NCBI GenBank assembly: GCA_051418055.1
Contig: JBPRGH010000072.1
Coordinates: forward strand, 1-64,000
Length of the DNA: 64,000 nucleotides
Direction: 5' to 3'
Source of the DNA: JBPRGH01 sp051418055
GTDB taxonomy: Bacteria; Bacteroidota; Bacteroidia; Cytophagales; Cyclobacteriaceae
Positions 18,735-27,398 of the stretch are shown in pieces. The notes beneath the pieces were generated by a model. The model was not told the DNA's origin. It saw nothing but the letters and a program-made list of their open reading frames with translations, and searched no databases. The position numbers and the translations under genes are program-made. The stretch's first letter is position 1. Every line of letters starts with the position of its first letter.

Positions 18735-19817
18735 TTGAATAAACAGCATTTTATAAAGCTTTTGAAAGATCCGGTATCGCTAAAGGACGATATTTTTGAC
18801 CTCCATGAGCTTGAGGCGGAATTTCCTTATTGTCAGCCGGTACATGTTCTTGTGGCGCTTGCTAATAAAGAGGCAAAGACAGAGCGTGCAGGGCAAACAC
18901 TGAATTACGCTGCTATGCATGTTGCGGATCGTGGAAATCTAAAGGATATTATCGACGAACCTGAAAAGCTAAAATCTGAGATTTCTAAAGCACCTGCAAA
19001 AAAAGCATCCAAACCACCTGTAAAAGCAGAATCTCCGATAAAGGAGAAAAAAGAGGAGACTTTACCTTTAAAAAAGGAGGAGGTTACTACGGAAGAAAAA
19101 GAACCAGAAACTATACCAGTAGTAAAAAAAGAAACTGCTCCGGTAAAAGCTGAAGAAAAGCTTCCTGTAAAAGAATCCCCTCCGGTAAAAAAAGAAGACG
19201 ATAAAGCTAAGCCAGCAACACAAGCAATAACCTTTATTCCCTCAGAGGATCATGGGGAGCAGCTTAGAGAAGATCTGATAAAGAACCTTGAGAATTTAAG
19301 GCTTGCTAAAGAAAGGTGGCAGAAAGAAGAGGATGCACAATTAGAAAATGAAAAGAAACCTGCCCCACCAAAGAAAAGCGTAAAGAAAAGCGCCTCGGCT
19401 AAAGCTACTGGCGGCACGCAGAATAAAAAAATTAAATCTGCTGAAAAAAAGAAAATTACAGCTAAATCAAAAAAATCAGCAGAAAGAAAAGAACAGCCTA
19501 AACCTGTAAAAAAAAATAAAGAATTAGGCGCAAAAAGTAAAGTAAAGCAGCAACAGGAGCTTATTGAAAAATTTATCGAAATAAGTCCATCTATAAAAGC
19601 AAAAGCCGCCAACCCCCCTGCCGTAGATCCTAACCAAAAAGATCTTTCAGTTCCCAGTACCTCCTTCGGTGAGAACCTGATCTCTGAAAATCTTGCCGAA
19701 ATTATGGTGGGCCAGGGAAAAATAGAGAAGGCAATTGATATTTATAAAAAATTAATTTGGAAATATCCACAAAAAAAGGCTTACTTTGCAGCTCGAATCG
19801 AAGAATTGAATAAATAG
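18735..19817 (+). CDS. Lys/Pro-rich protein with C-terminal TPR-like motif
   Basis: 360 residues from a TTG at 18735. Residues 1-75 are a compact helical domain (HFIKLLKDPVSLKDDIFDLH, then ALANKEAKTERAGQTLNYAA). Residues about 80-290 are low-complexity, dominated by Lys, Glu, Pro and Ala. Residues about 300-360 hold a single TPR-like helical pair (ENLAEIMVGQGKIEKAIDIYKKLIWKYPQKKAYFAARIEEL). No signal peptide. It lies between lptE and secG, 38 bp after the former and 15 bp before the latter. The disordered middle suggests a nucleic-acid-binding or scaffold role, but this is inference. I do not know a characterised homolog. Confidence 0.8.
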   Translation: MNKQHFIKLLKDPVSLKDDIFDLHELEAEFPYCQPVHVLVALANKEAKTERAGQTLNYAAMHVADRGNLKDIIDEPEKLKSEISKAPAKKASKPPVKAESPIKEKKEETLPLKKEEVTTEEKEPETIPVVKKETAPVKAEEKLPVKESPPVKKEDDKAKPATQAITFIPSEDHGEQLREDLIKNLENLRLAKERWQKEEDAQLENEKKPAPPKKSVKKSASAKATGGTQNKKIKSAEKKKITAKSKKSAERKEQPKPVKKNKELGAKSKVKQQQELIEKFIEISPSIKAKAANPPAVDPNQKDLSVPSTSFGENLISENLAEIMVGQGKIEKAIDIYKKLIWKYPQKKAYFAARIEELNK

Positions 19818-19832
19818 GAGGGTCAGAATCCA

Positions 19833-20222
19833 ATGTATGTTTTTTTATTATCACTAATTATCCTGGTAGCTATATTGCTCGTACTTGTAATTCTTGCACA
19901 GAATTCAAAAGGAGGAGGACTTTCTTCTCAATTTGGAGGATCTGGTGCAAGTAATATGATCGGTGTGAAGAAAACCGGGGACCTTTTGGAAAGAATCACC
20001 TGGGGATTAACAGTAGTCCTGTTTTTACTCGTACTTAGCAGCAGCTTTTTACTTGATTTTACACCTGCCCAGCAAACTGATGAATTTATTGAAAGAGCTC
20101 GTCAGGAACAAAACCTGATGCCGGGCCTTGATCTTGGTGGTGAAGAAGAAGGTGATGTCGAAATAGAAAATGAAGGTGGCCTAGAGGATCTTGAAGATCT
20201 TGGTGAAGAAGAAAATCAATAA
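19833..20222 (+). CDS. secG: Preprotein translocase subunit SecG
   Basis: 129 residues with two transmembrane helices (about 2-22 and 53-72) joined by the SecG loop NSKGGGLSSQFGGSGASN, then an acidic C-terminal tail of about 50 residues that is longer than in E. coli. SecG binds SecYE and helps SecA-driven export across the inner membrane. An ATG start and 15 bp spacing from the TPR gene indicate a common transcript, ended by the hairpin at 20241. The motif loop makes the call secure. Confidence 0.96.
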   Translation: MYVFLLSLIILVAILLVLVILAQNSKGGGLSSQFGGSGASNMIGVKKTGDLLERITWGLTVVLFLLVLSSSFLLDFTPAQQTDEFIERARQEQNLMPGLDLGGEEEGDVEIENEGGLEDLEDLGEEENQ

Positions 20223-20240
20223 CTATAATAAAATATTTAA

Positions 20241-20275
20241 AAGCCGTCCCGATCCAATCGGGACGGCTTTTTTAT
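20241..20275 (+). terminator. Rho-independent terminator after secG
   Basis: A perfect 13-bp stem: 20241-20253 pairs with 20257-20269 around a CCA loop, followed by a run of T. It lies 18 bases after the secG stop and closes the miaB/lptE/secG gene run before icmF. Confidence 0.93.
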
Positions 20276-20330
20276 TTATAGCCATTATAGACTAACAATG
20301 GATTTTGAACTCTACCCTACCTAATGCTCG

Positions 20331-20362
20331 TTAGTTAAATAGTATTTTTATCTTTAATTTTG
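20331..20362 (+). promoter_or_regulatory. Predicted promoter of icmF
   Basis: TTAG (20331-20334), 20 bases, then TAATTTTG (20355-20362) fits the Bacteroidota pattern with one -33 mismatch. The -7 box covers the upstream TTG at 20360, which argues that the real start is the ATG at 20390. Confidence 0.5.
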
Positions 20363-20389
20363 CACCCTGTAAAATCAGATACTTTATAT

Positions 20390-23300
20390 ATGAATCAAGT
20401 AGCTCCTTATACACCAAAAAATAAAGTTCGAATTGTTACCGCAGCAAGCCTTTTTGATGGACATGATGCTGCAATAAATGTAATGCGTCGGATCATTCAG
20501 GCAACCGGTTGTGAAGTTATTCACCTGGGGCATGATCGTAGTGTGGAAGAAGTGGTAGATACGGCAATTCAGGAAGATGCCCAGGCTATTGCAATGACAT
20601 CCTATCAGGGAGGTCATATGGAATATTTTAAATATATGTATGACCTGCTGCAGGAAAAAGATGCAGGACATATCAAGATCTTTGGCGGTGGCGGTGGTGT
20701 TATCTTACCCGAAGAAATCGAGGAGCTTCATGATTATGGAATAACACGTATCTATTCACCGGATGATGGACGTAAGATGGGATTACAGGGAATGATAAAC
20801 GACCTTGTGGAGCAATGCGATTTTCCTACAGGCGCTAATATAAACGGTGAAGTAAATGAAGCTTTAAAAAGAGATAAAAAATCAATCGCACGGCTTATCT
20901 CTGCAGTTGAAAATTTTCCTGAAAGCATAAAAAAGCTTTCAGACATTGAATCTTCAGCCAAAAAATCCACAACTCCAATTCTCGGTATTACAGGAACAGG
21001 TGGTGCCGGTAAATCATCCCTTGTTGATGAGCTTGTGAGAAGATTTCTAATCGACTTTCCAGAGAAAAATATAGCTATTGTTTCTGTTGATCCTTCTAAA
21101 AGAAAAACCGGTGGAGCATTATTAGGCGATAGGATACGCATGAATGCCATAAAGAACAATCGCGTGTACATGCGCTCCCTGGCAACGCGTCAATCTAATC
21201 TGGCACTGTCAAAACATGTTAATGAAGCTATTAAGATTTTAAAGGCTGCCAAATACGATCTGATTATTCTTGAAACATCAGGTATCGGGCAATCTGATAC
21301 TGAAATCACAGATCATTCGGATGTAAGCCTTTATGTGATGACTCCCGAATATGGAGCTGCCACACAGCTGGAAAAGATCGACATGATCGATTTTGCTGAT
21401 GTTATAGCTATAAATAAATTTGATAAACGTGGTGCTCTTGATGCTCTTCGTGATGTCAAAAAACAATATAAAAGAAGTCATAATTTATGGGAAACTCCTG
21501 ATGACGCGCTTCCGGTATTTGGTACAATAGCTTCTCAATTTAACGATCCCGGCATGAATACACTGTATAAAGTGCTTATGGATGAGGTTTCTGAAAAGAC
21601 GGGAGCAGAATTGAAATCTACCTTTGAAACAACAAAGGAGATGTCTGAAAAAATATTTATTATCCCTCCAAAAAGAACACGTTATTTATCTGAAATATCT
21701 GAAAACAACCGAAGCTATGATGACTGGGCAAGACAACAGGCTGAGGTTGCCCAAAAATTATACAGCATTCAGAAATCTATAGAAACTTTAAAAGAATCTT
21801 CTATTGACGATAAAGACCGTATCATAAAAGGCCTTCAGGCACAATATGAACAACTGGAATTGGATCTTGATCCAAGAAATAAGCTGCTGCTTGAGCAGTT
21901 CCCTGAAAAAGTTGCCAAATACACTGAGCCGGTTTATACATTTAAAGTTCGTGATAAGGAAATAAAGATCGAAACCCATTCAAAATCTTTATCAGGAAAT
22001 ATGATCCCACGGGTATCGCTTCCAAAATATAAAGCATGGGGAGACCTGTTAGAATGGAACCTGCAGGAGAATGTACCGGGCGAGTTTCCTTACACTGCGG
22101 GTATTTATCCTTTTAAACGTCAGGGTGAAGATCCAGCAAGGATGTTTGCAGGAGAAGGTGGGCCGGAACGTACAAACAAACGTTTTCATTACCTGAGTAG
22201 AGATACACCCGCAAACCGGCTTTCAACGGCTTTTGATTCTGTGACTTTATACGGTAATGATCCGGATTATCGACCTGATATTTATGGAAAGGTCGGTAAT
22301 AGCGGTGTTTCAATATGTTGCCTTGATGATGCAAAGAAGCTTTATTCCGGCTTTAATCTGGCAGACCCAATGACATCTGTTTCAATGACAATTAATGGGC
22401 CTGCCCCAATGTTACTGGGCTTCTTTATGAATACGGCCATTGATCAGCAGTGTGAGATCTATATTAAACAGAATGGACTTGAAAAAGAAGTTAATAAAAA
22501 AATAGACACCTATTTTAAAGACAAAGGCCAGGAGCAACCAAAATATCAGGGGGAATTACCTGAAGGTAATGACGGACTGGGATTAATGCTGCTTGGAATA
22601 ACCGGTGATAAAGTACTACCTAAGGATGTTTATCAAAAGATAAAAGAAGATACTATTAAAGTTGTTCGTGGGACCGTACAGGCGGATATCCTTAAAGAAG
22701 ATCAGGCACAAAATACCTGTATATTCTCTACGGAATTTGCACTAAGACTGATGGGGGATGCTCAGGAATATTTTATTGAAAATAATATAAGAAATTTTTA
22801 TTCTGTCTCTATCAGTGGATACCATATTGCTGAAGCCGGAGCTAACCCTATTTCTCAGTTAGCTTTTACACTGGCAAATGGTTTTACATATGTAGAGTAT
22901 TACCTGAGCAGAGGAATGGATATAAATAAATTTGCTCCTAACCTCTCCTTCTTCTTTTCGAATGGTGTAGATCCGGAATATTCCGTTATTGGGCGAGTGG
23001 CAAGACGTATTTGGGCAAAGGCATTAAAAAATAAGTATGGTGCCGATGCACGTTCACAAATGCTTAAATACCATATACAGACTTCAGGAAGAAGCCTTCA
23101 TGCTCAGGAAATAGATTTTAATGATATAAGAACTACTTTACAGGCCTTATATGCAATTTATGATAACTGTAATTCACTTCATACAAATGCTTATGATGAA
23201 GCTATTACAACACCTACTGAGGATTCTGTAAGACGTGCAATGGCCATCCAGCTTATTATAAATAAAGAGCTTGGATTAGCCAAAAATGAAAACCCGTTAC

Positions 23301-23767
23301 AGGGATCATTTATTATTGAAGATCTTACAAACCTGGTGGAAGAGGCTGTACTGATGGAATTTGACCGGATCACAGAACGTGGTGGCGTGTTAGGCGCAAT
23401 GGAAACTATGTATCAGCGAAGCAAGATCCAGGAAGAAAGTCTTCATTATGAAACGCTGAAGCATACCGGGGAGTATCCAATAATTGGTGTAAACACTTTC
23501 CTCAGCTCAAAAGGCTCCCCTACTATTGTACCTAAAGAAGTGATAAGAGCTACAAAAGAAGAAAAGGAGTATCAGATTGATATGCTGGGCAGGTTACATA
23601 AACGCAATGAAACAGAAGCAAGATCATCCATACAGGATGTACAGAAAGCTGCTATTCAAAACAAAAACATATTCGCCGAGCTCATGGAAGCTTGTAAATA
23701 TTGCTCCCTTGGTCAAATAACCACTGCCTTATTCGAGGTAGGCGGACAATATAGAAGAAATATGTAA
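20390..23767 (+). CDS. icmF: Fused B12-dependent acyl-CoA mutase with G-protein chaperone (IcmF type)
   Basis: 1125 residues from ATG 20390; an in-frame TTG at 20360 would add 10 residues but overlaps the predicted -7 box. Order: cobalamin-binding domain (about 13-150, with DGHDAA), a MeaB-like G-protein domain (P-loop GTGGAGKSS and NKFDKRGALDAL), a linker, then the mutase barrel. The mutase motif FPYTAGIYPFKR has Phe where methylmalonyl-CoA mutase has the Tyr/Arg-type FPYTRGPYPTMY, so isobutyryl-CoA/butyryl-CoA interconversion (or a related branched substrate) is predicted. The GTPase domain guards cofactor loading. The gene is monocistronic, between two hairpins. Family call firm; substrate inferred from the motif. 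Confidence 0.93.
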   Translation: MNQVAPYTPKNKVRIVTAASLFDGHDAAINVMRRIIQATGCEVIHLGHDRSVEEVVDTAIQEDAQAIAMTSYQGGHMEYFKYMYDLLQEKDAGHIKIFGGGGGVILPEEIEELHDYGITRIYSPDDGRKMGLQGMINDLVEQCDFPTGANINGEVNEALKRDKKSIARLISAVENFPESIKKLSDIESSAKKSTTPILGITGTGGAGKSSLVDELVRRFLIDFPEKNIAIVSVDPSKRKTGGALLGDRIRMNAIKNNRVYMRSLATRQSNLALSKHVNEAIKILKAAKYDLIILETSGIGQSDTEITDHSDVSLYVMTPEYGAATQLEKIDMIDFADVIAINKFDKRGALDALRDVKKQYKRSHNLWETPDDALPVFGTIASQFNDPGMNTLYKVLMDEVSEKTGAELKSTFETTKEMSEKIFIIPPKRTRYLSEISENNRSYDDWARQQAEVAQKLYSIQKSIETLKESSIDDKDRIIKGLQAQYEQLELDLDPRNKLLLEQFPEKVAKYTEPVYTFKVRDKEIKIETHSKSLSGNMIPRVSLPKYKAWGDLLEWNLQENVPGEFPYTAGIYPFKRQGEDPARMFAGEGGPERTNKRFHYLSRDTPANRLSTAFDSVTLYGNDPDYRPDIYGKVGNSGVSICCLDDAKKLYSGFNLADPMTSVSMTINGPAPMLLGFFMNTAIDQQCEIYIKQNGLEKEVNKKIDTYFKDKGQEQPKYQGELPEGNDGLGLMLLGITGDKVLPKDVYQKIKEDTIKVVRGTVQADILKEDQAQNTCIFSTEFALRLMGDAQEYFIENNIRNFYSVSISGYHIAEAGANPISQLAFTLANGFTYVEYYLSRGMDINKFAPNLSFFFSNGVDPEYSVIGRVARRIWAKALKNKYGADARSQMLKYHIQTSGRSLHAQEIDFNDIRTTLQALYAIYDNCNSLHTNAYDEAITTPTEDSVRRAMAIQLIINKELGLAKNENPLQGSFIIEDLTNLVEEAVLMEFDRITERGGVLGAMETMYQRSKIQEESLHYETLKHTGEYPIIGVNTFLSSKGSPTIVPKEVIRATKEEKEYQIDMLGRLHKRNETEARSSIQDVQKAAIQNKNIFAELMEACKYCSLGQITTALFEVGGQYRRNM

Positions 23768-23792
23768 ATTTATTTGATGTGAAACTATTTAA

Positions 23793-23816
23793 ATGGCCTG
23801 TGGAAACATAGGCCAT
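23793..23816. terminator. Hairpin between convergent icmF and LON-domain genes
   Basis: A 10-bp stem (one G-T pair) at 23793-23802 and 23807-23816 closed by a GAAA tetraloop. The flanks are only moderately T-rich, so termination is likely but not certain. Its position between two convergent stops suits a bidirectional terminator. Confidence 0.6.
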
Positions 23817-23851
23817 CTTCATTTAGGGTAAAAAACAGATATTAAATTAGC

Positions 23852-24445
23852 CTAATTCAGATGAAAACTCGAATTGCTTTTCTTCTCTTGCTCAAAAATA
23901 AAATTATGATATTTTATCAGCCTATGAAGAAAGTTTTCTTTTTTATCATCACCAAAAGATTTAATATACCGCATCCGGTCATTTATTTCAAGATGTAGCA
24001 TATTAGCTATATCATGTAATTCCCACATTTTATCAGCTTCTTCTTCATCCCGCTGGCAAAGATATTGCTCAAAATGCTTTTTTAATGTTTTACTGGCTAT
24101 TGGTGTTTTTTTATTTTTAACAGGAATAATCTCTCCCGCTGGATAAAGTTTGGAATCGAATCGAGAGTAATATTTATCAAGCACAAAGTTTGATACACAC
24201 TGAACAACAATATCTATCTCCCCTGTCTCATATTCTTTCAAAATACTTTCCAGTTTGACAATAGCCCCAAGTTGATCTTTATTCAAAGGATGGTCAAAAA
24301 GTATCCCAAAAAACATATCAGGATTATTCTGAATATCCTGAAGGAGTTGACGATACCGCGGCTCAAAAATATGCAAAGGAATGAGCTCTTTTGGTATCGG
24401 TAAAATACCCAACGGAAATAAAGGAATTTTGACAGTGCCCATCAT
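23852..24445 (-). CDS. LON substrate-binding-domain protein without protease
   Basis: 197 residues. The N-terminal LON domain is complete (IPLFPLGILPIPKE, then LHIFEPRYRQLLQD, then FGIL near residue 47) but there is no AAA+ or Ser-Lys protease domain. Stand-alone proteins of this kind are widespread; their function is unknown, perhaps recognition of unfolded or specific substrates. The C-terminal third is helical. Convergent with icmF and divergent from the histidine kinase gene (68 bp between starts). Confidence 0.88.
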   Translation of the reverse strand: MMGTVKIPLFPLGILPIPKELIPLHIFEPRYRQLLQDIQNNPDMFFGILFDHPLNKDQLGAIVKLESILKEYETGEIDIVVQCVSNFVLDKYYSRFDSKLYPAGEIIPVKNKKTPIASKTLKKHFEQYLCQRDEEEADKMWELHDIANMLHLEINDRMRYIKSFGDDKKENFLHRLIKYHNFIFEQEKKSNSSFHLN

Positions 24446-24513
24446 CTCAGAAATAACATGCCATAAAGATTTTTGTTACTATTTTCCTGATTGGTCAATC
24501 TTATTCTATTATA

Positions 24514-26001
24514 TTGAAAAAATTATCGGATAAATCTTCAGTGTTGCTTTTTCCGGAAATGGAAAAAAACAAAACCCTGGGAGTCTGGAAGTGGCTACCT
24601 AAAGAGGATAATTTTTTTTGGTCCGAAAATCTCTATAAGATACATGGTACAAAGAAAGGAAATTTCAAAGGTGACTTGAAATCCTATCTTGACTATTTTC
24701 CCAAAGATGACAGAGAAGAAGTTAAAAGCAGGTTTCTCATAGCATTGAACAGCAAATCTTCATTTTCATTTCACCAGGATATTATTTTACCTGATAAAAC
24801 AACTAAACAAGTTAAATTATGGGGAGCCGCCATAGGAGATATTGAGGGAGATGGTGCAGAGTTGATAGGCTCCTGCCTGGATATCACCGGACATTACAAA
24901 TTAGTTGAAAAGGAAATTGAAAAAAGGATGATAGCTTCGGAAGAGCGTTTTTATAAAGCATTTCATATTAGCCCTACCCCGGAAGCCATTGTAAACCTAA
25001 AAACCGGAAATGTAATAAATGTAAATAATCGATTTGAGAAACTTGTAGATCTTGATAAAAAGAAGATAGTTGATCAAAATGTTGATAAATTACATTTCTG
25101 GCAAAAAAGCTCTGAAAAACAAAAATTTTTAGACAAACTAATAAAGTCGGGAAGGGTTGAGCAGTACGAGACCCTTCTTCAGACAAAATATGGTGAAATT
25201 AAGAATATCATGATCTCTGGTGAGATAATCGAAGTAGACAAAGAAAAGGCGGCCCTACTCATGATATTTGATGTCACTGAAAGAAAAAAAGCAGAAAAAG
25301 ACCTTATTACTCTTACTGAAGACCTGAGGAAAACCAACGAAGACCTTCGGCAATTTGCATACATAACTTCACATAATTTCCGAGGTCCGGTTGTAAATAT
25401 TAATTCTCTCCTGGAATTTTATGACAGATCAAAAGAGATAGACCCAGGTAATAAAGAAATAATTGATAATATAGAAAAGTCAGTTAAACAACTACAAAAT
25501 ACACTACAGGACCTTATTGAACTGGTAAATGTAAAAGAAGGCGAATCGACCGGTGACCGTACAGTAAAATTTGAAACTGTAATTAATTCTGTGTTAAGAA
25601 GCCTGGATAAAACCATACGGGATACAGAGGCCAAAATCGAACTTGACCTTCAGCTGAATAAGATCAAAATCAAAAAGCCCATCCTGGAGAGTATTATATA
25701 TAATCTAGTATCAAATGCCCTAAAATATTTTCAGGTAGATTATAAACCGGTCATAAAGATCAGAACTTTCACAACAGGAAATTACGATGTACTGGAGGTT
25801 CAGGATAATGGTATTGGCATTGATCTTACTAAATATGGTGAGAAACTTTTTGGCTTATATCAACGGCTACATCAAACCGGCGAGGGCAAAGGATTAGGTT
25901 TATATATTATTAAATCACAGGTTGAGAGTTTAGGTGGTAAAATAGAGGTTAACAGTGAAGTTGGTTCAGGTACAAAATTTTCTGTATATTTCCCTCATTA
26001 A
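24514..26001 (+). CDS. PAS-domain sensor histidine kinase (soluble)
   Basis: 495 residues from a TTG at 24514. It has no transmembrane segment: two PAS-like sensor regions (about 20-125 and 140-255), then a HisKA-type dimerisation helix with phospho-acceptor His287 in TSHNFRGP, and a HATPase domain with N-box NLVSNALKY, G1 DNGIGID and G2 GKGLGLYI. It should autophosphorylate on His287 in response to a cytoplasmic signal. A single-domain response regulator lies 13 bp downstream and is the evident partner. All catalytic boxes are intact. Confidence 0.93.
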   Translation: MKKLSDKSSVLLFPEMEKNKTLGVWKWLPKEDNFFWSENLYKIHGTKKGNFKGDLKSYLDYFPKDDREEVKSRFLIALNSKSSFSFHQDIILPDKTTKQVKLWGAAIGDIEGDGAELIGSCLDITGHYKLVEKEIEKRMIASEERFYKAFHISPTPEAIVNLKTGNVINVNNRFEKLVDLDKKKIVDQNVDKLHFWQKSSEKQKFLDKLIKSGRVEQYETLLQTKYGEIKNIMISGEIIEVDKEKAALLMIFDVTERKKAEKDLITLTEDLRKTNEDLRQFAYITSHNFRGPVVNINSLLEFYDRSKEIDPGNKEIIDNIEKSVKQLQNTLQDLIELVNVKEGESTGDRTVKFETVINSVLRSLDKTIRDTEAKIELDLQLNKIKIKKPILESIIYNLVSNALKYFQVDYKPVIKIRTFTTGNYDVLEVQDNGIGIDLTKYGEKLFGLYQRLHQTGEGKGLGLYIIKSQVESLGGKIEVNSEVGSGTKFSVYFPH

Positions 26002-26014
26002 TTATTTTTTCTAA

Positions 26015-26422
26015 ATGCATTCCAATAAGCTGGACAGTATATTATTAATAGATGATGATGAAATCGCTAATTTTATTTATACCAAAATTATTGCTAATAC
26101 AAATATCTCTAATAATGTAAAATCACTCCAATCAGCATCTGAAGCCCTGGAATATTTAAAAAATTGTTATTCAGATGATAAAAATCCACCCGAAATCATC
26201 TTTTTAGATATAAATATGCCATTGATGTCAGGCTGGGATTTTCTTGATCATTATCAGAAATTACCCGAAGATATTAAATCAAAAACCAGCATTTTCATGC
26301 TCTCCTCTTCCGTTTACCAGGAAGACCTGGAGAAAGCCAATAGCTATAAAGAAGTGGAGGATTATATTACCAAGCCATTAACTCAGGACAAGCTACTGGA
26401 AATAAAGAAGAAGTATTTCTAG
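26015..26422 (+). CDS. Single-domain response regulator
   Basis: 135 residues, just one receiver domain. The acidic pocket IDDDE lies near the N-terminus, the phospho-acceptor is Asp65 in FLDINMPLMSGW, the Ser/Thr switch is in MLSSS and the Lys is in DYITKPL. There is no DNA-binding output, so it acts by protein contact or phosphotransfer, like the CheY- and Rcp1-type regulators. Thirteen bases after the kinase gene, hence one operon and a cognate pair (inferred). Confidence 0.94.
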   Translation: MHSNKLDSILLIDDDEIANFIYTKIIANTNISNNVKSLQSASEALEYLKNCYSDDKNPPEIIFLDINMPLMSGWDFLDHYQKLPEDIKSKTSIFMLSSSVYQEDLEKANSYKEVEDYITKPLTQDKLLEIKKKYF

Positions 26423-26442
26423 AGAGCTTGTTATTTTTTATC

Positions 26443-26973
26443 TCAATAGCTTACAAGTGATTGTATATTATTAGAATGTTTTTTTAGCTTTTCTTTTCCA
26501 TTTAAAAATCCTAACTCAACTAGAAAGCAAAATCCCAGAACCTCTCCCCCGGCTTTTTTAACAAGTTCAGCAGCGGCATTTGCCGTTCCTCCTGTTGCTA
26601 AAAGATCATCATGTATCAAGACTTTCCAGTCCTTTTCCAAAGCATCAACATGCATCTCCATAGCTGCAGTGCCATATTCAAGCGCATAAGCCTGGCTTAT
26701 GGTTTCATACGGTAACTTCCCTTTCTTTCTTACTGGTACAAACGGAACCCCAAAATGCTGAGCCAGCAGCATACCCCACATAAAGCCCCGCGATTCTATT
26801 GAAATAATAGCATCTGGTTTGGGCTGGGAAAAATGATTGGCAAACGCATCTAATACTTCTTTTGAAAGATTTGGATCATGAAGAATAGGTGTAATATCTT
26901 TAAACAAAATTCCGGGTGAAGGGAAATCCTTAACTTCACGTACGGTAGCTTTTAATTTATCTGTCAAATTCAT
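26443..26973 (-). CDS. apt: Adenine phosphoribosyltransferase
   Basis: 176 residues, the standard Apt length. It has the N-terminal DFPSPGILFKDITP, IESRGFMWG, and the PRPP-binding loop VLIHDDLLATGGTANAA near 116-132. It salvages adenine to AMP using PRPP. It is convergent with the response regulator gene (20 bp) and divergent from the OsmC gene (20 bp between starts), so any promoters must overlap neighbouring DNA. Confidence 0.97.
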   Translation of the reverse strand: MNLTDKLKATVREVKDFPSPGILFKDITPILHDPNLSKEVLDAFANHFSQPKPDAIISIESRGFMWGMLLAQHFGVPFVPVRKKGKLPYETISQAYALEYGTAAMEMHVDALEKDWKVLIHDDLLATGGTANAAAELVKKAGGEVLGFCFLVELGFLNGKEKLKKHSNNIQSLVSY

Positions 26974-26993
26974 AACCTCAAAACTAAGTATTA

Positions 26994-27398
26994 ATGATTA
27001 TAACAACTGAATTTATTGAAGATGAATTGTTCCAATCTCGGAACGATCAAAATATAATGGCCACAATTGATATGCGGCCTGTAGAAAAGAAAAGCAATAT
27101 GTCTCCGATGGAGCTTTTATTATCTGCACTTTCTTCCTGTATCGCTGTAGAAGTGGTCTCAATGATCAAAAAGAGGCGTAAAACTGTTAAAAATCTCGTT
27201 ATTACTTCGGAAGGCGATCGTAACCCTGTTCCTCCACGATATTTCACCGATATCAGGATCCACTTTAAGCTCATATCTCCAGATGCCAATAATGATGAGC
27301 TGGAAAAAGCAACCCGTCTTGCTGTTGAAAAATATTGTTCTGTAGGAAGCTCGCTTCGCTCTTCTATTACGTTTTCAACCGAAGTGGAACTGCCTTGA
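26994..27398 (+). CDS. OsmC/Ohr-family protein
   Basis: 134 residues. The two conserved cysteines of the OsmC/Ohr fold are Cys49 (LSSCIAVEV) and Cys115 (VEKYCSVGSS), and the glycine/proline turns (NMSPMELLLSALSS) fit. These proteins reduce organic hydroperoxides through the cysteine pair. The following eIF2B-like gene starts inside its stop codon (TTGA), a coupled pair. OsmC, Ohr and YhfA subgroups cannot be separated here. Confidence 0.93.
   Translation: MIITTEFIEDELFQSRNDQNIMATIDMRPVEKKSNMSPMELLLSALSSCIAVEVVSMIKKRRKTVKNLVITSEGDRNPVPPRYFTDIRIHFKLISPDANNDELEKATRLAVEKYCSVGSSLRSSITFSTEVELP

Noticed and set aside
20360..20389. TTG start for icmF adding 10 residues
   Set aside because: It overlaps a predicted -7 promoter box, and the ATG at 20390 gives the usual IcmF N-terminus.
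27335..27394. Upstream start of the eIF2B-like gene
   Set aside because: The 20 residues lie in the osmC gene in another frame; TTG 27395 overlapping its stop is more natural.
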